64,000 bases of DNA from Ignelater luminosus (taxonomy: Eukaryota; Arthropoda; Insecta; Coleoptera; Elateridae). Under the pieces are notes generated by a model. That model saw only the letters and a program-made list of their open reading frames with translations. It was not told the DNA's origin and did not search any database. This document shows, in pieces, positions 34,454 through 48,186 of the stretch (its first letter is position 1; every line of letters starts with the position of its first letter). The DNA is taken from contig VTPC01090579.1 of NCBI GenBank assembly GCA_011009095.1, forward strand, positions 178,357 through 242,356. Reading direction: 5' to 3'. A program made the translations under genes and the position numbers.

Positions 34454-37400
34454 CGCGTCCTATGTGCTTGCTTGTAGACGATATCTGCACAAATATGTGT
34501 TGTTTGTTTTTATTTTGTGCTCGCTTTGGATATACTGTGATGCTTGCTGTTAGTTTAAATTAGATTTGATTTTGTTTAATAGTAATTAGTGGTGATAAGA
34601 TAAGATTAAAATAGTGTTAGTTGTCTACATTGTAAAATATTTAAGACTTGGTTAACCTTAAAAAGATAACCGAACTATAAGTTTTTTAAAATTTGTAACG
34701 GGCCAGTGTTCAAACGTATGCACAAGTCCCGTTTAGACCAATGGTAGATGTTAAATCCCGTAGCTTATGCCGCAGATGGGGTGGATTTTCAAATAAACTT
34801 GGCTAATCTCTCACAAAGAGAAGCTCACCGTTTTGCAAAACTCTTATTAAAGTAATAGATGGTCGTAAAAGAAGGCGCCAGCAGTCGTTGATCGAAGGGT
34901 TCTGATTGTCGGTCACGCGACTACTCGTGAATCCGACACCCTGTATATAGGCCTCTTACGAAACCTCACCCTGTGTGTAACTTACCTCGTGGAAGCTCCA
35001 TTAAAACTCGCTCTGACGTTTCACCAATGAGACTCAATACACAAAATAAACACTGTATAAGCACTTGACTTGTCTTACTTAATTTTGCTAAGAAAGTCCT
35101 CTGAAGACTTCCTTCTTTTAAAACGATACAAGAGAGAAATGCCAATTCAATATTTACTTATCTCTTGAGCAAAGATATCTAGTCTATAATTGAAATTTGG
35201 AATATACACTACGCGCTTTTTGATAGTCAAAAGAACAAAATAATGAAATTAAGCTGCTTCGCCTGGACCAGAGATCCACTTACAAAAACCAAAAAAATAC
35301 AAGAAGTCGACCTTACTTACATTTATTAAAAACAATAATGATAATAAAAAAAATGAGTCAAACACACACACAAACAAAAATACAAAAACAATAACAAAAT
35401 AACACTACAAAAGAATATCAATAAGAGACAAATTAATTTCTGTTTGGAGAACAGAGTCGATAAAATAATAAAATCAGAAACAAACTATAAGAAAAACAAA
35501 TTATTACAATAAACAAAGCGAAATGATTCTGTTACGTTAAAATTTTAAAATAGAACACAAAAGATCAGAATTGAAATATTAATTAACCCGACTAAGGTAA
35601 ACTTGACTATAAATTGTTAAATATTGACAACTGAACTTTACATTTAAGAACAAAGAAATGATTGCCAAGTTAGTAATTTTGTTGCAACAATTTATCAAAC
35701 ACCAGCTAAGATTACCTGGGAACGTTCCTGTTACAAGTTAGTTAAAAAGTTACTTGTAAAAATTATGATTCAATAAAACAATACGAAACTGAACCTGTCT
35801 AAGCAAAGTTTTCGTATAGAATATTTCACAAAGTTTGACGTTCTCCTAGTCTTTAAACATTAAAATTCATATAATAAAACATAGCAGGTTTTCTTTCTTA
35901 CTCATACAGGAATTCTTTCTTCCAGAAGGTATGTGCAGATCTCTGTTTTCCGACGAAAGGCAGCTAGATCCAATAATTGAGAAAACTTTAATTTCGAAGA
36001 ACAACCACTTATTTTACGTTAATCACAAAAAAAAACATAAGAACAAAATCCAGGCGTTTACACACAATTTTATAAACGAGAATCACCGAGTCTCAAGCAC
36101 TATTAAAATTTTGCGGAGCTTGCAGAATGTAACATAGTATACACACAGATGCTACACCAACGGGGCCAAAATGGTTGCGTTCCTACACTCTACAATTTCT
36201 GCTTCCTGGAGGACACCAGCGTAATTATATTTGGGTTATACATTCCCCACGATAACGAAATCTATAAGCCTTGCTGTTGGCAAACAAACCACTTTCTTCC
36301 GCGACTATTGCGCGTCTCTGACACGAAGAAATCACGATTTCTCCAGTCCGATCTCTTTTTTTTCTAAGAGGATCACTTCACTTAATTTGGTTTGAATCCA
36401 ATTAGGGGATGTAGAGGTAAACGTCGAAAATTATCACACGTTGGTTCAAGTCAACAGCTATCAACGTAATGCCTAACCTCTGCGTTTTTTGTTACGCAGT
36501 TCGTACTTACGGAAGTGGGGTTAAAAAGTCGGATATACACCCTAACAGATTAAAACATTAATACTCTTTATGCGCAATGGAAAATTTTACTTGTAGATTC
36601 GCTAGTTTAAATTTGACTTCCCGGAGACTGTGTGACTGCAATATTGCAACTAATGATTCTGGGAATTTGATATTGGAAATCAACGAAAGACACGTCTACT
36701 GGAGTCTAGGTGTCGAGACCACAAAAATATTAATTCTTTAAAATAACATTATGACAAACATTCGTTTAATGAAACAATTTAAATATTGCGCGTCAAGAAA
36801 ACAAATATCCGAACGAAATTGAAAAACAGGGGCGGATTTAGTGCGAATTTTAAAATAACATTACAAATTTTCCCATCTTACCTTCTTCTTTATCAGTGAT
36901 AATCAACATACATTTTTATTTATCTTAACTTTTCCGTTTTAATGAAGTTTTTCGAAGTGACAAAGAGAGATCAGGACAGTGTGCTAATAGTTTTCCTAAC
37001 TTTGCACATAGATTCAATTAAAAAACTCAGTAAAGTTAAATTACTTAATTCTTATGTAAGGTAATTTCCCCCAATGCTTTTTAATGAAGGTATAAAACTA
37101 GAATGTTTATTAAAAAGAAAACTAATACCATTAACAAAAATGAAAATAGATGTAATTGTTTCTTAATGGTGTCAGTCTTCTAACGATTACCATTAAAAGT
37201 AGTTTTATTATAAAACCATTAATTTTATTGGAAATTCTATTTCGTCTTTAGATTTTATTGATTTACAAAACATTAGGCGATATAAAAAAAGCTTTAAATG
37301 ATTGATGGCCATCCGCTTTCTGAGAGTAAAACAACTGTTTACATTTCACAATGCGATAATAAAGACTTTGATATGTTCGAGTGATTTTATTACACGGTTA

Positions 37401-37517
37401 AAATGTTAACAGATTATACTTGATAACAATCAAAGTTGAGTCTGCTAAATTCTGCGAATAGTTGGTATTACAAGTTTATTAAATGAAAGGGTTCACGCAA
37501 GGACCATTTTAATCACC
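34454..37517. other. P450 copy 3 upstream flank and spacer
   Basis: The first 100 bases align with the 5' flank of the P450 relic at 17091-17165. Beyond that I see AT-rich sequence with a few GC-richer patches (34700-35000, 36100-36550) that could be LTR or element remnants, but no motif supports a call. Confidence 0.4.
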
Positions 37518-40500
37518 TTAAAGATCACTACGGCACTTCGCGCACAGACAAATGCACAAGGATAAGAGCCCACTCAGTCCCAAAGAGTTGGTGGTAATTC
37601 TCGAGTTTGGATCATCTTCAACAGGTAGTGGGCATATCCGACATGTAGATCGTTGTACAGTACCTAAAGTAGTCTTAAGTGAAACTACTCTCACGATGCC
37701 ATCTTTACCTGGATGGAGCTCAGTGACTCTATCCATGCGCAATTTCATAGGAGGTGCGTGGTCATCTTTGATGAGAACTAATGTTTCTTCTTTTATATTG
37801 GGAAAGTTTTCCCGCCATTTGATACGACGTTGTAGTTCCGTGATATATTCAATAGACCAGATGGGTAACATCGGGATATGGTACTGAGCTAATGGGTCGC
37901 CCAATTAGGAACAACGAAGTTGTTAAGGGGCTGAGATCGTCGGGATTTGAGGAGATAGGAGACAAGAGTCAAGAGTTGAGTATGTCTTCTATTTGTATAA
38001 GTAGACTATAATACTGCTCAAAGGTGAGCGAAGTTTTTCCAAGACGCGTTCGATGTGATGTTTAGGTGATTTAATACCGGCTTCCCATAATTCACCGTAT
38101 GCCGCGAATACGGAGAGATAAATGTCCAATCAAATTGTTCACTTGTAAAGGAACGTTGCAATTTGTTTTTATTTGAGATGAGAAGCTCGCCCAATTCGCG
38201 TAAGTGCGAGTTGGCTCCGAGGTAAGTCTTGCCATTGTCAGAATAAATTCTGGAGAGCATTTCGCGTCGAGCTGTGCAACGCCTTAACGCTAGGATGAAC
38301 GCATCAGTAGTAAGACGGGACACAAGCTCTAAATGAACAGTTTTCGTCGTAAAGCAAACAAACAACCGAAAGTAACTTTTGATTAAACTTGAGCCTTTCT
38401 TTTTTAAATTGGTTTTAATATAGTATATCGGACCAGCGAAGTCAGAGCCTACGATTTCAAATGGATACCGAGGTCTAACGCGATCAGAGGGTAGATGACT
38501 TAAAATATATTCGATTTGCTTAGGTTTGCCCCGGAAACACTGAATGCATTTTCCACCTACCATTTTAGCTAAGGAACGTCCGCCGAGAGTTTAATGATTT
38601 TCTCAAGTATTAGAAAGCAGTAACTGTGGTCCCGCGTGATGAAGTCTTTTAACAATAATAATAACAGTCTTTATTGTTACTCTGATATTTACAATGATAA
38701 TAAAAATAATAATAAATAATACCAGTAAAACTAAGGATAATAACACCGATGCATTCAAGGATAATGGGCAAAGAAAAAACAAAGTTTAGCGTGAGGAGGC
38801 AGCTCTTCCACTTAACCATAAAATGATAAATTAAGAGTAATATGTACTAAAAAGCTCGCATTCGAATATTAATTTTGTCAAAGGACGTTTATTTAACAAA
38901 ACTATGGGGTGCTTTTTATTAAGCGAGTAATCTGAGTGAGCTAATCTTCCCCCCACTCTGAGTTTGCTCTTTTTGCTAGCGGACCCTTTATTGATAATAT
39001 GCTCTATCTCATCTGAGAACGATTCGAACTGACTGACTTTGATTAAAGTACGCATAGCATCAGTGAGTTCTGATCGTTGCAATTCCTCAGTAATACGATT
39101 TTGTTTTTGGGATTTTGTGTTTTTTATGTAACGTAAGCAGCACGTAGTTACTCGTTGAATCCGCAATAGGGTTGAACACCTTTAAAAGGGAAAATTCAAA
39201 ACACTTTAAGAAGCGTGCAAATATGTTACATTTTTTAAATTCTGGTAGTTCCAGATTTAACGAGTTATTTACATGTATCGGGCCCCCCGCCTGATCTTTA
39301 AAGAGATATTATGCACCATGCCACCACAAATAAGAATTTTGAAGTTGACTTGGCCTAGTGCCGTGAGTCAACAGATCCGCTGGATTTTGATCTGTAGGGG
39401 TATATCTCTATTCGTTTGGATCGGAAAGCGTTTAAATTTGTGATACGCGGTTAGCTACATACATTTTTAATTTAAATGGTTCAGTTTTGATCCATGCAAG
39501 AACAATCTTGGAATTAGTCCAATATGTTGGTCTGTCTATTGAGATTTCCAAAGCGTTTCTTACCTTGTTCACGAGTGTAACCACAAGCAAGGCTGCCCAC
39601 AATTCCAGTTTAGGAATGGTTACAGTTTTAAGAGACGCAACCTTTGTTTTCAAACAAAGGATACATGTGGATACTTCGTGACGTTTATTATCTGATTTGA
39701 AAATTATGCAACAGCTATAAGCCTTTATACTAGCATCCGAGTAGCAGTGCATTTCTATTCGGGTAAGCTGATGAAGAAAGACCTGACATGGTATGCGTAG
39801 TTCGTTCAACGTGATTAACTTGTGAGCAAACTGTTGCCAGCGGTCAAGCAAATCGCCTATTATGGGATCGTCCCATTGAAGATTGGCTATCCATAGCAAC
39901 TGAATGAATACTTTTGCCGCAATAGTGCACGGACTTGTAGTCCGAACGGGTCAAAGATTTGACTAATTATAGAGAGGGCTGTGCGTTTAGTAACCGTCGT
40001 TTGGTTAAATTCGTGAATTGTAAAAAATAATTCGTCCGAGAATGGGCTGTAACAAAAGCCTAAGGTTTTAGTGTTTTCTCGGGGTCCAAATTCTAGAATT
40101 TTATTTGATATATCATTCGGTTTATGCGAGTCAGTATGTCAGGCTTGTTGGATATCTACTTACATAAGATGAATTTGCCTGTCTTCAAGGTTTTGAATAT
40201 TGTATTACACAAATACTTAGCTAATCGACCAAAGTTAATAGGTCATCACAATACATGTCTTTTTAATCGTTTCGAAAACGAGGGGGTGTTCTGATTCATG
40301 TGCGCGTGGTAATTCGAAAAGACACCTAATGGCTAAGAAACTTGATGCCCTTTAACCGTAGGTGACGATACAAAGTTCATATGTGCTAAGAGGTTGCGAA
40401 GAGTCTGATCTCCAGATAATTCTTTGGAGTGTTCGGTGTTCAGGGTTAATTAAAACGCATCTAAACATTTTTGAACAATCAGTGGAAAGTACATATTTGA

Positions 40501-41990
40501 GTTGTCTAAATCAAAAAACTATAGAAAATAAATCATTTTGTAGAATAGCACCATTCATCTAAATATCATTAAGTGATAATCCGTTTGCTGTTGTTGAGGA
40601 CGAATTAAAGACTACCCGTAGTTTTGTCGTTATGCTTTCCTCCGTGATAACTGGATGGTAGGGCATGTAATATTCTAATTAATAATCACGCAGATCGCTA
40701 ATCTTGGTCATGTGACCCATTTCTTCATATTCCGACATGAAAGTCGTCTTTCTAAAGATAGAAACTGCTTAATTGCTTTTGCTTTAGATTCTCCTAAAAC
40801 CGTAGGTGATTTTTGCCAGCGGCATTGTTACAATGAATCTTTCATTACTATTGCGGAAGGTAGTTTTTATAAAATTATCTTGGCAGCTTTGTTTTTCGAT
40901 TGATTAAACAGGGATAGATGTATCACAATCTTCGTGTTCCCAAAAACGTGTAATTTGTTTCGATATGTTGGACATGCTAAGAGTACATCTAGTTGTACTA
41001 TTTTAGCAAGCATTTACGGAAAAATCTCCCGAAATCAAATAATCTAACTCTGAGTTTATTACGTACGGGTAACGAGATAAATATGGTTGGTCAACCTTGA
41101 TGAGTTTCCAAAATATATCGAGACCTGACAAAACATCTATTTGCGAGCCATTCATGAAGTCTGGGTTGGCTAACTGAATATAATCGAGTATTGCTAATGA
41201 ATTAGTTTTGATAAGTGATAAATTTTCAGTGATCTTGGGCAGAATTAAAAAGAAAAAGTCGGCTATAAAGTTACTATATTGGAATTTTATTGTTGCACTG
41301 GTACAACGCGAGGTTCTAGTGTTTAGTTGATTAATTCCTATAATGAGTATATTGGTATCGATAGTGTCAAGCTATAATTTTCTGGAGAGTGATGACGTCA
41401 TGTATGATCGCAAACTACCACAATCTAGCATAGCAGTACATTCAAACTGTACATTGTATTTTGACTGTTCTAATTTTAACTGCTGCTCAGAAGCATCGTG
41501 GATGTGAGAATAAAAACTAGAGGCCATGGATGTAGTACTGGATTCGGTTGATTCGTCTAAAAGAGTAGAATGGTCTTGGGAGCATTTCTTGCAATGACTT
41601 GAGCGACAGTTAGAGTTATTGTGACTCTTTCGTAAACAATTTAAACAAAGATTATATTTGTTTACTTCAACAAGTCTTTGATTAACGGGCATGTCAAGAA
41701 AATATTTGCAGACATGTATATGATAATTACCTTTGCATACGAGACATACGAATGACTGACTGACAATTCGTCGTCTGCTGGTCTTCATTGCTGGGTTTGG
41801 TTTTGGTGATCATTTCCCAAGCGTCCGCAAAGATTTGAACACTGTGCATATGTTGTACCTGTTTCCGATTTTTCGGAGTTGATCCGAGACGCTTGGAACA
41901 TTCGGAATGAAAGCTGTGCGTTTTTTTCAGCAGCATGATTTCTGCCTGTTCTGTCCTCTGTGTTTTGGTTCTTCTCGAATGTTAGGTTAG
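37518..41990 (-). mobile_element. BEL/Pao LTR retrotransposon relic
   Basis: On the minus strand, 41936-41372 carries the gag end with CCHC-like knuckles (CLVCKGNYHIHVC, CLNCLRKSHNNSNC, CKKCSQDHSTLL) and then the protease motif AMLDCGSLRSYMTSSL (DSG to DCG). The reverse transcriptase (about 41300-39950) is badly decayed. 39899-39432 has the RNase H-like part (IEMHCYSDASIKAYSCCII, WTNSKIVLAWI). 39166-38840 has the pre-integrase segment (LRVGGRLAHSDYSLNKKHP). 38563-38018 is the integrase core (EIVGSDFAGPIYYIKTNLKK, IYSDNGKTYLGAN). 37904-37518 is the C-terminal domain (ETLVLIKDDHAPPMKLRM). No LTRs were found; the 5' side ends against a Penelope-type relic. It is a different family from the BEL element at 19539. 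Confidence 0.85.
38645..38835 (-). mobile_element. LINE 3'-end fragment nested in the BEL integrase
   Basis: It interrupts the BEL zinc region between LTKLIFECEL (38860s) and LHHAGPQLLLSN (38640s). On the minus strand it ends in AATAAAGACTGTTATTATTA with ATT repeats, like the 3' tails of short LINE copies. Target duplications were not resolved. Confidence 0.5.
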
Positions 41991-41999
41991 CTTCAGGTA

Positions 42000-42660
42000 T
42001 TAAGTTAACTGCTATAACATAGTATCAGGGTATCCATTCTTTCTAAGGATTTGAGCTATCATTCCTTTCTCCTGCTTCAGGCCTCCTTCTTTAGAGCATA
42101 TTGTCTTTGCTCTATCATATATGCATTTTGACACTCCTGTGATGGTTGGAGTTGTAGTGCAGGTATCTACTTGTGTGGGTAAGTTTCCTGTATACGTTCG
42201 TTCGGAACTTGTTTCCGTCCCTTTGAACCAAGATGTCCAGGAACGGTAGACGTTGTTTAGACTCCACTTCCGTTGTGAATTTGATCGATTGATGGTTATT
42301 GAGGACGAATGCAGAGTCAGCTTCCAAAACGTCGCGACAAAATATTGCAACAGACTGTGGCAAAAGCCCAATTATTACCTCAAATGAGAATCCACACTCA
42401 TCAACTTTTAGACAACACTTCCGGAAGCTCATTAGTGTTTTCTATCGTTTTTGTAAAGTTTCTAATTCCGGGAGAATTCTTGCCCTATAAAATATTGGAA
42501 ACTACAGCGGCTTCGCCTTGTGTTTCGTTTGATACGGTTGTTTTCCGGGTGATTGTTTTCGCTGAGGTGTACCAAGCTGACCTTCGCTGGTTTTGCAGTC
42601 CCAATGGTAATTATCCTTCGTATTATTGAATTTTGACTATTTAAGTTAATTTTCATTAAA
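42000..42660 (-). pseudogene. Penelope-type retroelement reverse transcriptase relic
   Basis: On the minus strand the frames read SIKFTTEVESKQRLPFLDIL then VYRKLTHTSRYLHYNSNHHR, and, after frameshifts, YDRAKTICSKEGGLKQEKGM and ILRKNGYPDT. The block LPFLDVLV...VYRKPTHTxRYL is characteristic of Penelope-like reverse transcriptases. No GIY-YIG endonuclease was seen. It lies between a BEL relic and a gypsy element, all on the same strand. Confidence 0.65.
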
Positions 42661-42924
42661 GTAAATTATTTATAATTGTAGACATGTTGGACAACTAAAT
42701 GTTCCACTTGTTTTTTAATTTTTAATTAAATTAATCATTACATTAACTTTTATTGCAACAAATCTTTATTTCATAGCTGTCTGGTTCTTTTATTATTCTT
42801 TCACTTTAAACAAATTTTATAATGTGCTTTCATTAAGAATAAAGAGGAAAACTATTAAGGATGTACGCGTTTTTCTTTTGTTTTAGCTACCGTTTTACTC
42901 CATGCAAAAATGGAAATCTGTGAT

Positions 42925-43100
42925 TGTTTTATATAATGAGACATAGAATTATCTTTAATATTGTTTTTATTATGAACACTATGAACATATTATTACATAA
43001 AACAATAATTAACAAACGTTTTTTATTCTACTAATTCCGCCATATTCTTGTTGTAGTAGTGCACACACACCGTACACTTGAACTACTACTATACTATACA
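42925..43100 (-). repeat. 3' LTR of the gypsy element
   Basis: It matches 47048-47215, with a short extra segment (ACTATGAACATATT region) and scattered substitutions. It is preceded, in element orientation, by the polypurine tract. Confidence 0.85.
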
Positions 43101-43536
43101 TCCCCCATTACAGGCTTAAATCTAAACACAATTATTAAGAAATAATGGTTTTATAGTTTGACGGCCAACCTGTAAACATGTAAAGCAGGGGACACCCCGT
43201 TATCTACCACTATAGCTGGCTTCTATGGTTCTTCAGGTTGGACCGTGATCCTGTTATCAAGAACGACAGGCTCTGCCTCAGTATCTATAATTAAGTTGTC
43301 ATGCTTTGTTCTAAATTTAATCTCAGCTAGTTTGAGATGGAGACTGTTTCTACGTACAATATTACCAGTTTCATTCTTTACTATGTAAGATCTAGGACGA
43401 CTACATACATCAACTACTCTACCTGGTGACCAGGTTTTGCTAGGTTAGTTTTGTATTAAAACATTTTGATCTTTAATTAAGTCAGCTCTAGTTTTAACGG
43501 TTTGATTATAGTTTTGTTCCGCAATTTTTTGTTTTG

Positions 43537-46282
43537 TCAGAAGCTGATCCCGAGCTGAGGTTCGAGCAGTACTGCAACACAAGATATTTTACTACGCAAC
43601 CGTCTACTCATTAAGATTTTTGCTGGAGAATAATCTATCCCACATATTGGTGTACTTCTGTAATTAAGGAGTTCTAAATAAAAATTTGTATCACTATCTG
43701 TACATTTTTTCATTATTGATTTGATTATGTCTACTGCCTTTTCAGCTTGACCATTAGACTTAGGGTACCTAGGACTTGAATGGACTATTTCTATGTCGTA
43801 AACATTTGCAAATGTTTTAAAATTGACACTATTGAACGGTACATTGTAACACAGAATCTTAGAAGGTATACCCAATGTTACAAAAATTTCTTTCATTCTC
43901 TTAATTACTTCTGTAGTTGTTTTATCACGAAGTGCCTTAACTTCAATCCACTTTGACAAATAGTCAACTACAATTAAATAGTCTGCTCCTACCTTATTAA
44001 ATGGTAAGCTAGGTATTCATGTGACCATAACGGCTCTTTGGTGTTACTTGGCTGATATTTTGCACAAGACTTACACTGTTTAATCATAAGCTCTATGTCA
44101 CTTGACATACCTGGCCAATATAGCAGAGACCTGGCCCTCTTTTTACATTTTATTATACCTAAGTGGCCGTAGTAGATTAAGTTCAGCATTTCTGTTTGCA
44201 TAGCTTTAGCAACAACAATTTTGTCAGTATAATATACAATATTATTCACTACATGAAGATAATTTTTTAATTTGTAATACGTGACCAGCTCTTTATCATA
44301 TAACTGTTTATTTATTCTTGGCCAGTCAGTACTGTACCACGAAATAACTTCACTTAAATGTTTGTCACTTGCTGTCTCGTTTATAAACTGTAACAGCCTT
44401 TTATTCGACACAGGTAAGTACTTTTCAACAGAATTTACCATCTCACGCAAGGTTTCATCATCTGTAGCATTATTTTTTATATAATTCCTTGACAGGTAAT
44501 CAGCTAGAAACATTTTACAACCTGGCTTGTATGTAATATCTACGTCATATTTTAAAAGTTTTAAGAGCATTCGTTGCAACCTGTTAGACACCTTACCAAT
44601 ATCTTTCTTGACTATCGATATTAGGGGTTAATGATCAGTTTCTATTTTTATTATTATACCATAAATAAATTGGTTATATTTTTCCATCGCTGCACAAATT
44701 ACAAAAAGCTCTTTTTCGATGGGTGCCCATCAGGTTTGCGTATCAGTTAACGCTCCAGAACAAAAGGAGATTGGTTGACTCCCTTGGAGTAAGCAAGCCC
44801 CCATTCCAGTGGTAGAACTGTATGTTTGTAAGATTAACGGCTGTTTACTACCTATGACTTTTAAGGTCGGAGCTTTACAAAGTTTGAATTTCATTTCTTT
44901 AAAATCATGTTGCTGATCGTGACCCCAGATCCACAGAGTTTCTTTTTTAAGTAACACTCTTAGGTGCTCTGTGGTTTTGGAGTAACTTGGAATAAATTTT
45001 GATAAGTAATTTGTCATTTCCAGGAATTTCTAAAGTTCCTTGACAGACTTAGGTGGCTCCAATTGTGTAATAGACTCTATGTGGGTTGGATCAGGTTTAT
45101 TACCCTTTTCTGAAATTATTAGTCCCACATACTCTACCTCTTTTATTTTTTATTGACATTCATCAGGATTAAATTTCACATTGTAAAAGTGCGCTCTCTT
45201 CATGACTGAAGCAATAGCTCTATCATGTTGTTTATATATTATTATATTATATCCCCAAAGATCTGGATATTTAGTCTTTGTATCACTTCAGGTGCTGAAC
45301 ATATGCCGAAAGACATTCTATTAAACCCGAACCAGATGTTCCAAAGGTACAAATGTAACTAGTTATTTCATTTAACATGACTTGAAGCAATCCATCTCTC
45401 GTATCTAATACAGTAAACAATATCTTACCTGCTAAATTATTGCATACTTTCTTTTGCGAGGGGATCAGAAACCTTTCCCTAAAGATAACTTTATTCAATT
45501 CCTTAGGATCAAAGACATAACTAAGATCTTTGTTTGGTTTTTCTACTATCACTAAATTGTGATACCACTCCGTAGGTTCCCTTACCTCCGCTATAATATT
45601 TTTCTAAATCATGCTATGCAATGTTTTCTTTAGCCTATCCTTTATTGGTTTCGCTACCCTACGAACTGATTTGATTATAGTGATTGCATCACCTTTTAAT
45701 TTTATTTTATATGTTCCTATCTTGCCTAACCTGTAAAAGTTTTCTTATCTTGGACACGTCCCTGGTTGAGATAGTATCAACCTCTGTATTTATTCTTTTA
45801 ATAAGACCTAAATCAATACAAGTTCTTAACCTTAATATAGGAGTTATATTTTCTTTTACAATCATAAATGTTACTAGTCTAGTTTTATTATTAATTATAA
45901 AACGTAATTTAGCTGCACCTTGTAGTTTGACTTTATGACCATTATACATGACTAAGTTAACGTGTGTTTTTTGTAGCGACACATTTGTATCTACTAGTTT
46001 CAAGGGAAGTACATTACATTGTGCTCCCGTATCTAATTTACAACTTATTTCCTGGCCATTAATATTTATCTTTTGTTTCCAGACATCATCACAGGCAGTA
46101 GTTAACACTTCCAGACTTACATGTCTTAGAGTGATATTATCAATACCAAATTCTTCATCCTCTTCTTCCTGTTCAACCTCGTGAACTTTTCTCACCGTTA
46201 GTTCTTTCACCCTGTTTATTCTTGAAAAAACAAGGAACCGCAAAGTGATTTGCATTTTTGAAAATGATGCACACATTCCCAT
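43537..46282 (-). pseudogene. Gypsy pol: protease, reverse transcriptase, RNase H, integrase
   Basis: From right to left: 46282-45707 has the aspartic protease (ISCKLDTGAQCNVLPLKLVD, with the DTGA active site intact). 45552-45283 has the reverse transcriptase start (FDPKELNKVIFRERFLIP, FTVLDTRDGLLQVML), where the catalytic first Asp region is partly kept. 45017-44730 has the connection and RNase H start. 44591-43989 has the rest of RNase H (SNRLQRMLLKLLKYDVDITY) and the integrase zinc-binding region (HLGIIKCKKRARSLLYWPGM, CKSCAKY). 43959-43537 has the integrase core end (SSPRYPKSNGQAEKAVDIIK, with the catalytic Glu in QAE) and NYRSTP. The metal-binding palm and frame continuity are lost. Confidence 0.85.
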
Positions 46283-46286
46283 TAGC

Positions 46287-46979
46287 TGGACAATTATTTC
46301 TTATATGTTTCCGTTCACATTTATCGCACAACACTTGATCACTATTTTTTACTTCGTTTCCTACTTGTTTGCCTTTTTCCCCCGGTTTCCTTGTTTCCCT
46401 TTAGCTTTCTGGAATGCACGAATTTCAACGTTTCTCTCTTGTAAAGTCTTGACTTGTCTTTTCCAGCCTCCGCAGCCCTGCAATGGTTGACTGCTTTTGT
46501 CAAAGTGAGATCACTTTCTCCAAGCAGCCTCTCTTGAAGTGCTGTATCGTTAGTCCCTATGACCAGTCTGTCCCTGATCATTCTGTCCTCTTGATCACCA
46601 AACTCACATAGTTTGGCCTGTTTCTTAACTTCCATGAAGAAGTGATCGAAACTTTCTTCCGGTTTTTGAGTCAACTGGTAAAACTTGAAACTTGTAGCTA
46701 TAGTGTTTTTCCTTGGCAGGCAGTACGTTTCAAAGGCCTTTATTACTTCATCATATTTCCCTTTTTGTCAAATGTTTCGAAGACGTCAATCGCATCTTCT
46801 CCTGCGAGTGTGAGAAATATCGCTATTTTTGTTTCATCATCTTGTTTGTCCTTACCAGTAGCCTTAAGATATATCTTGAATTGATGTATAAATCTCTTCC
46901 AATTATTTTCGCCTTCAAGTATCAATGATCTTGGCGGCTTAAGTGCGCTCTCCATTTTATTGTCTTGATTCTCGAGGTA
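46287..46979 (-). pseudogene. Gypsy gag with zinc knuckle
   Basis: It starts MESALKPPRSLILEGENNWK and breaks at about 46743 after FDKKGNMMK. The next frame (46674-46342) reads QKPEESFDHFFMEVKKQAKL and FGDQEDRMIRDRLVIGTND, the conserved gag core of this gypsy group. A CX2CX4HX4C knuckle remnant (CDKCERKHIRNNC) follows near 46330-46290. Confidence 0.8.
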
Positions 46980-47047
46980 CACTTTCTAGTTTTTCGTAAT
47001 GTTTCTTGTATTTTTCACTTATCCGATATGCTCACTACCTGACACCA

Positions 47048-47215
47048 TGTTTTATGCAATGAGACATAGGATTATCTTTAATATTGTTTTTATTGTGAAC
47101 AAGTTAATACAATAAACAATAATTAACAAACGTTTCTTATTCTACTCTGTTCCGCCATATTCTTGTTGTTGTAGTGCACACACACCGAACACTTGAACTA
47201 CTACTATGCTATACA
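47048..47215 (-). repeat. 5' LTR of the gypsy element
   Basis: It is paired with 42925-43100. It is followed inward by the primer-binding site. The two LTRs differ at many positions, so the insertion is old. Confidence 0.85.
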
Positions 47216-48186
47216 ATGATTTCTCTTGGGACCTTTATCGCGAAGTAAGCTATATTTGTGTGGCTTTCTTGAAAAGATTCTTCCTTATTATTTCTCTACA
47301 GTATTGCATCTTATAGGTCACTTCTTTGCTCATGGCCCATTTGGTAATTTTCTTTTATTTGATTTTTTGCTAATTAATGATTTCTTCCAACCTTTGTTTT
47401 CAAAATGATTTAAATAACATAAAGTATTAGTTTGTTGTCTACTTTTCTAAAAAAAATTATTAATAAATGGAATCCCTTCTTAGAATTATTTTATAATTCT
47501 AACGTTTGATTTTACCTGTTTATGACCGACGTGCTTATGTTATATGTTATACCTACTATGATTGTTAATACTGGGTTGATTTCAATATATCTTGTTAATT
47601 ATACTTGCTCTTTTATTGTGTACATAACTTCATCACCTACGCTTAAGGCCACTGCTGAGTTTAGCTGGATTAAGACCAAAAAGGGTTTATTGTAGGCTAA
47701 GTATACATATTGTAATACAAGGAATTCCTTTCACTTTATCCTACGATTAAGGTAATATCTACCTATAAGCATTAAAAAAGTTTCTTTGTTCTTAAAGAAA
47801 AAACAGTACGTAATTATTTAGACCAATAACAGTTTAATACTTTTCATCGTACATCAACGTTATTATTCAAATAGTATTGACTTTTTCAAAGAAAATAAAA
47901 CTGTCATTACAGTAATTACTTTACATTATTACCACGACAAAAAAGTTTGTTTACTAAATGTTATCGTTAATTGCGCATTTGACTTCTGTAACTAATCAAA
48001 GTTTTATTTAAAATATAAATTATTTTACAACTTCCATAAATTATATTTCCTTTCTGAAGTAAAATAAAACAGAACATCAGTAGACTAAAAGCAAGTTGAT
48101 ACAACGTGTAACATTAACCCCAACTAACTAAAGTATGTATCGACCGTATAGTAAGTAATTGTAAAACTTTTTAATTAAATTTGTAG
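47216..48186. other. Upstream region of the odorant receptor gene
   Basis: It is AT-rich. No upstream exon or core promoter could be identified with confidence. Confidence 0.4.

Larger units (their letters stand above)
42925..47215 (-). mobile_element. Ty3/gypsy LTR retrotransposon, structurally near complete
   Basis: Minus-strand element with two LTRs (176 and 168 bp) that start TGTATAG and end AAAACA, flanked by imperfect 5-bp duplications (GTGAT, ATGAT). Inside the 5' LTR is a primer-binding site TGGTGTCAGGTAGTGAG (about 47031-47047). Inside the 3' LTR is a polypurine tract AATGGGGGA (43101-43109). Gag and pol domains follow in normal order, broken by frameshifts and stops. No envelope-like frame is present. 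Confidence 0.88.

Noticed and set aside
35931..36367. Two open frames of about 70 codons on the plus strand
   Set aside because: No family resemblance and no splice context; treated as chance.
47226..47408. Hydrophobic 60-codon frame upstream of the odorant receptor
   Set aside because: Its Phe/Leu richness follows from T-rich DNA. It cannot be joined to the receptor, whose start at 48187 already has the family N-terminus.
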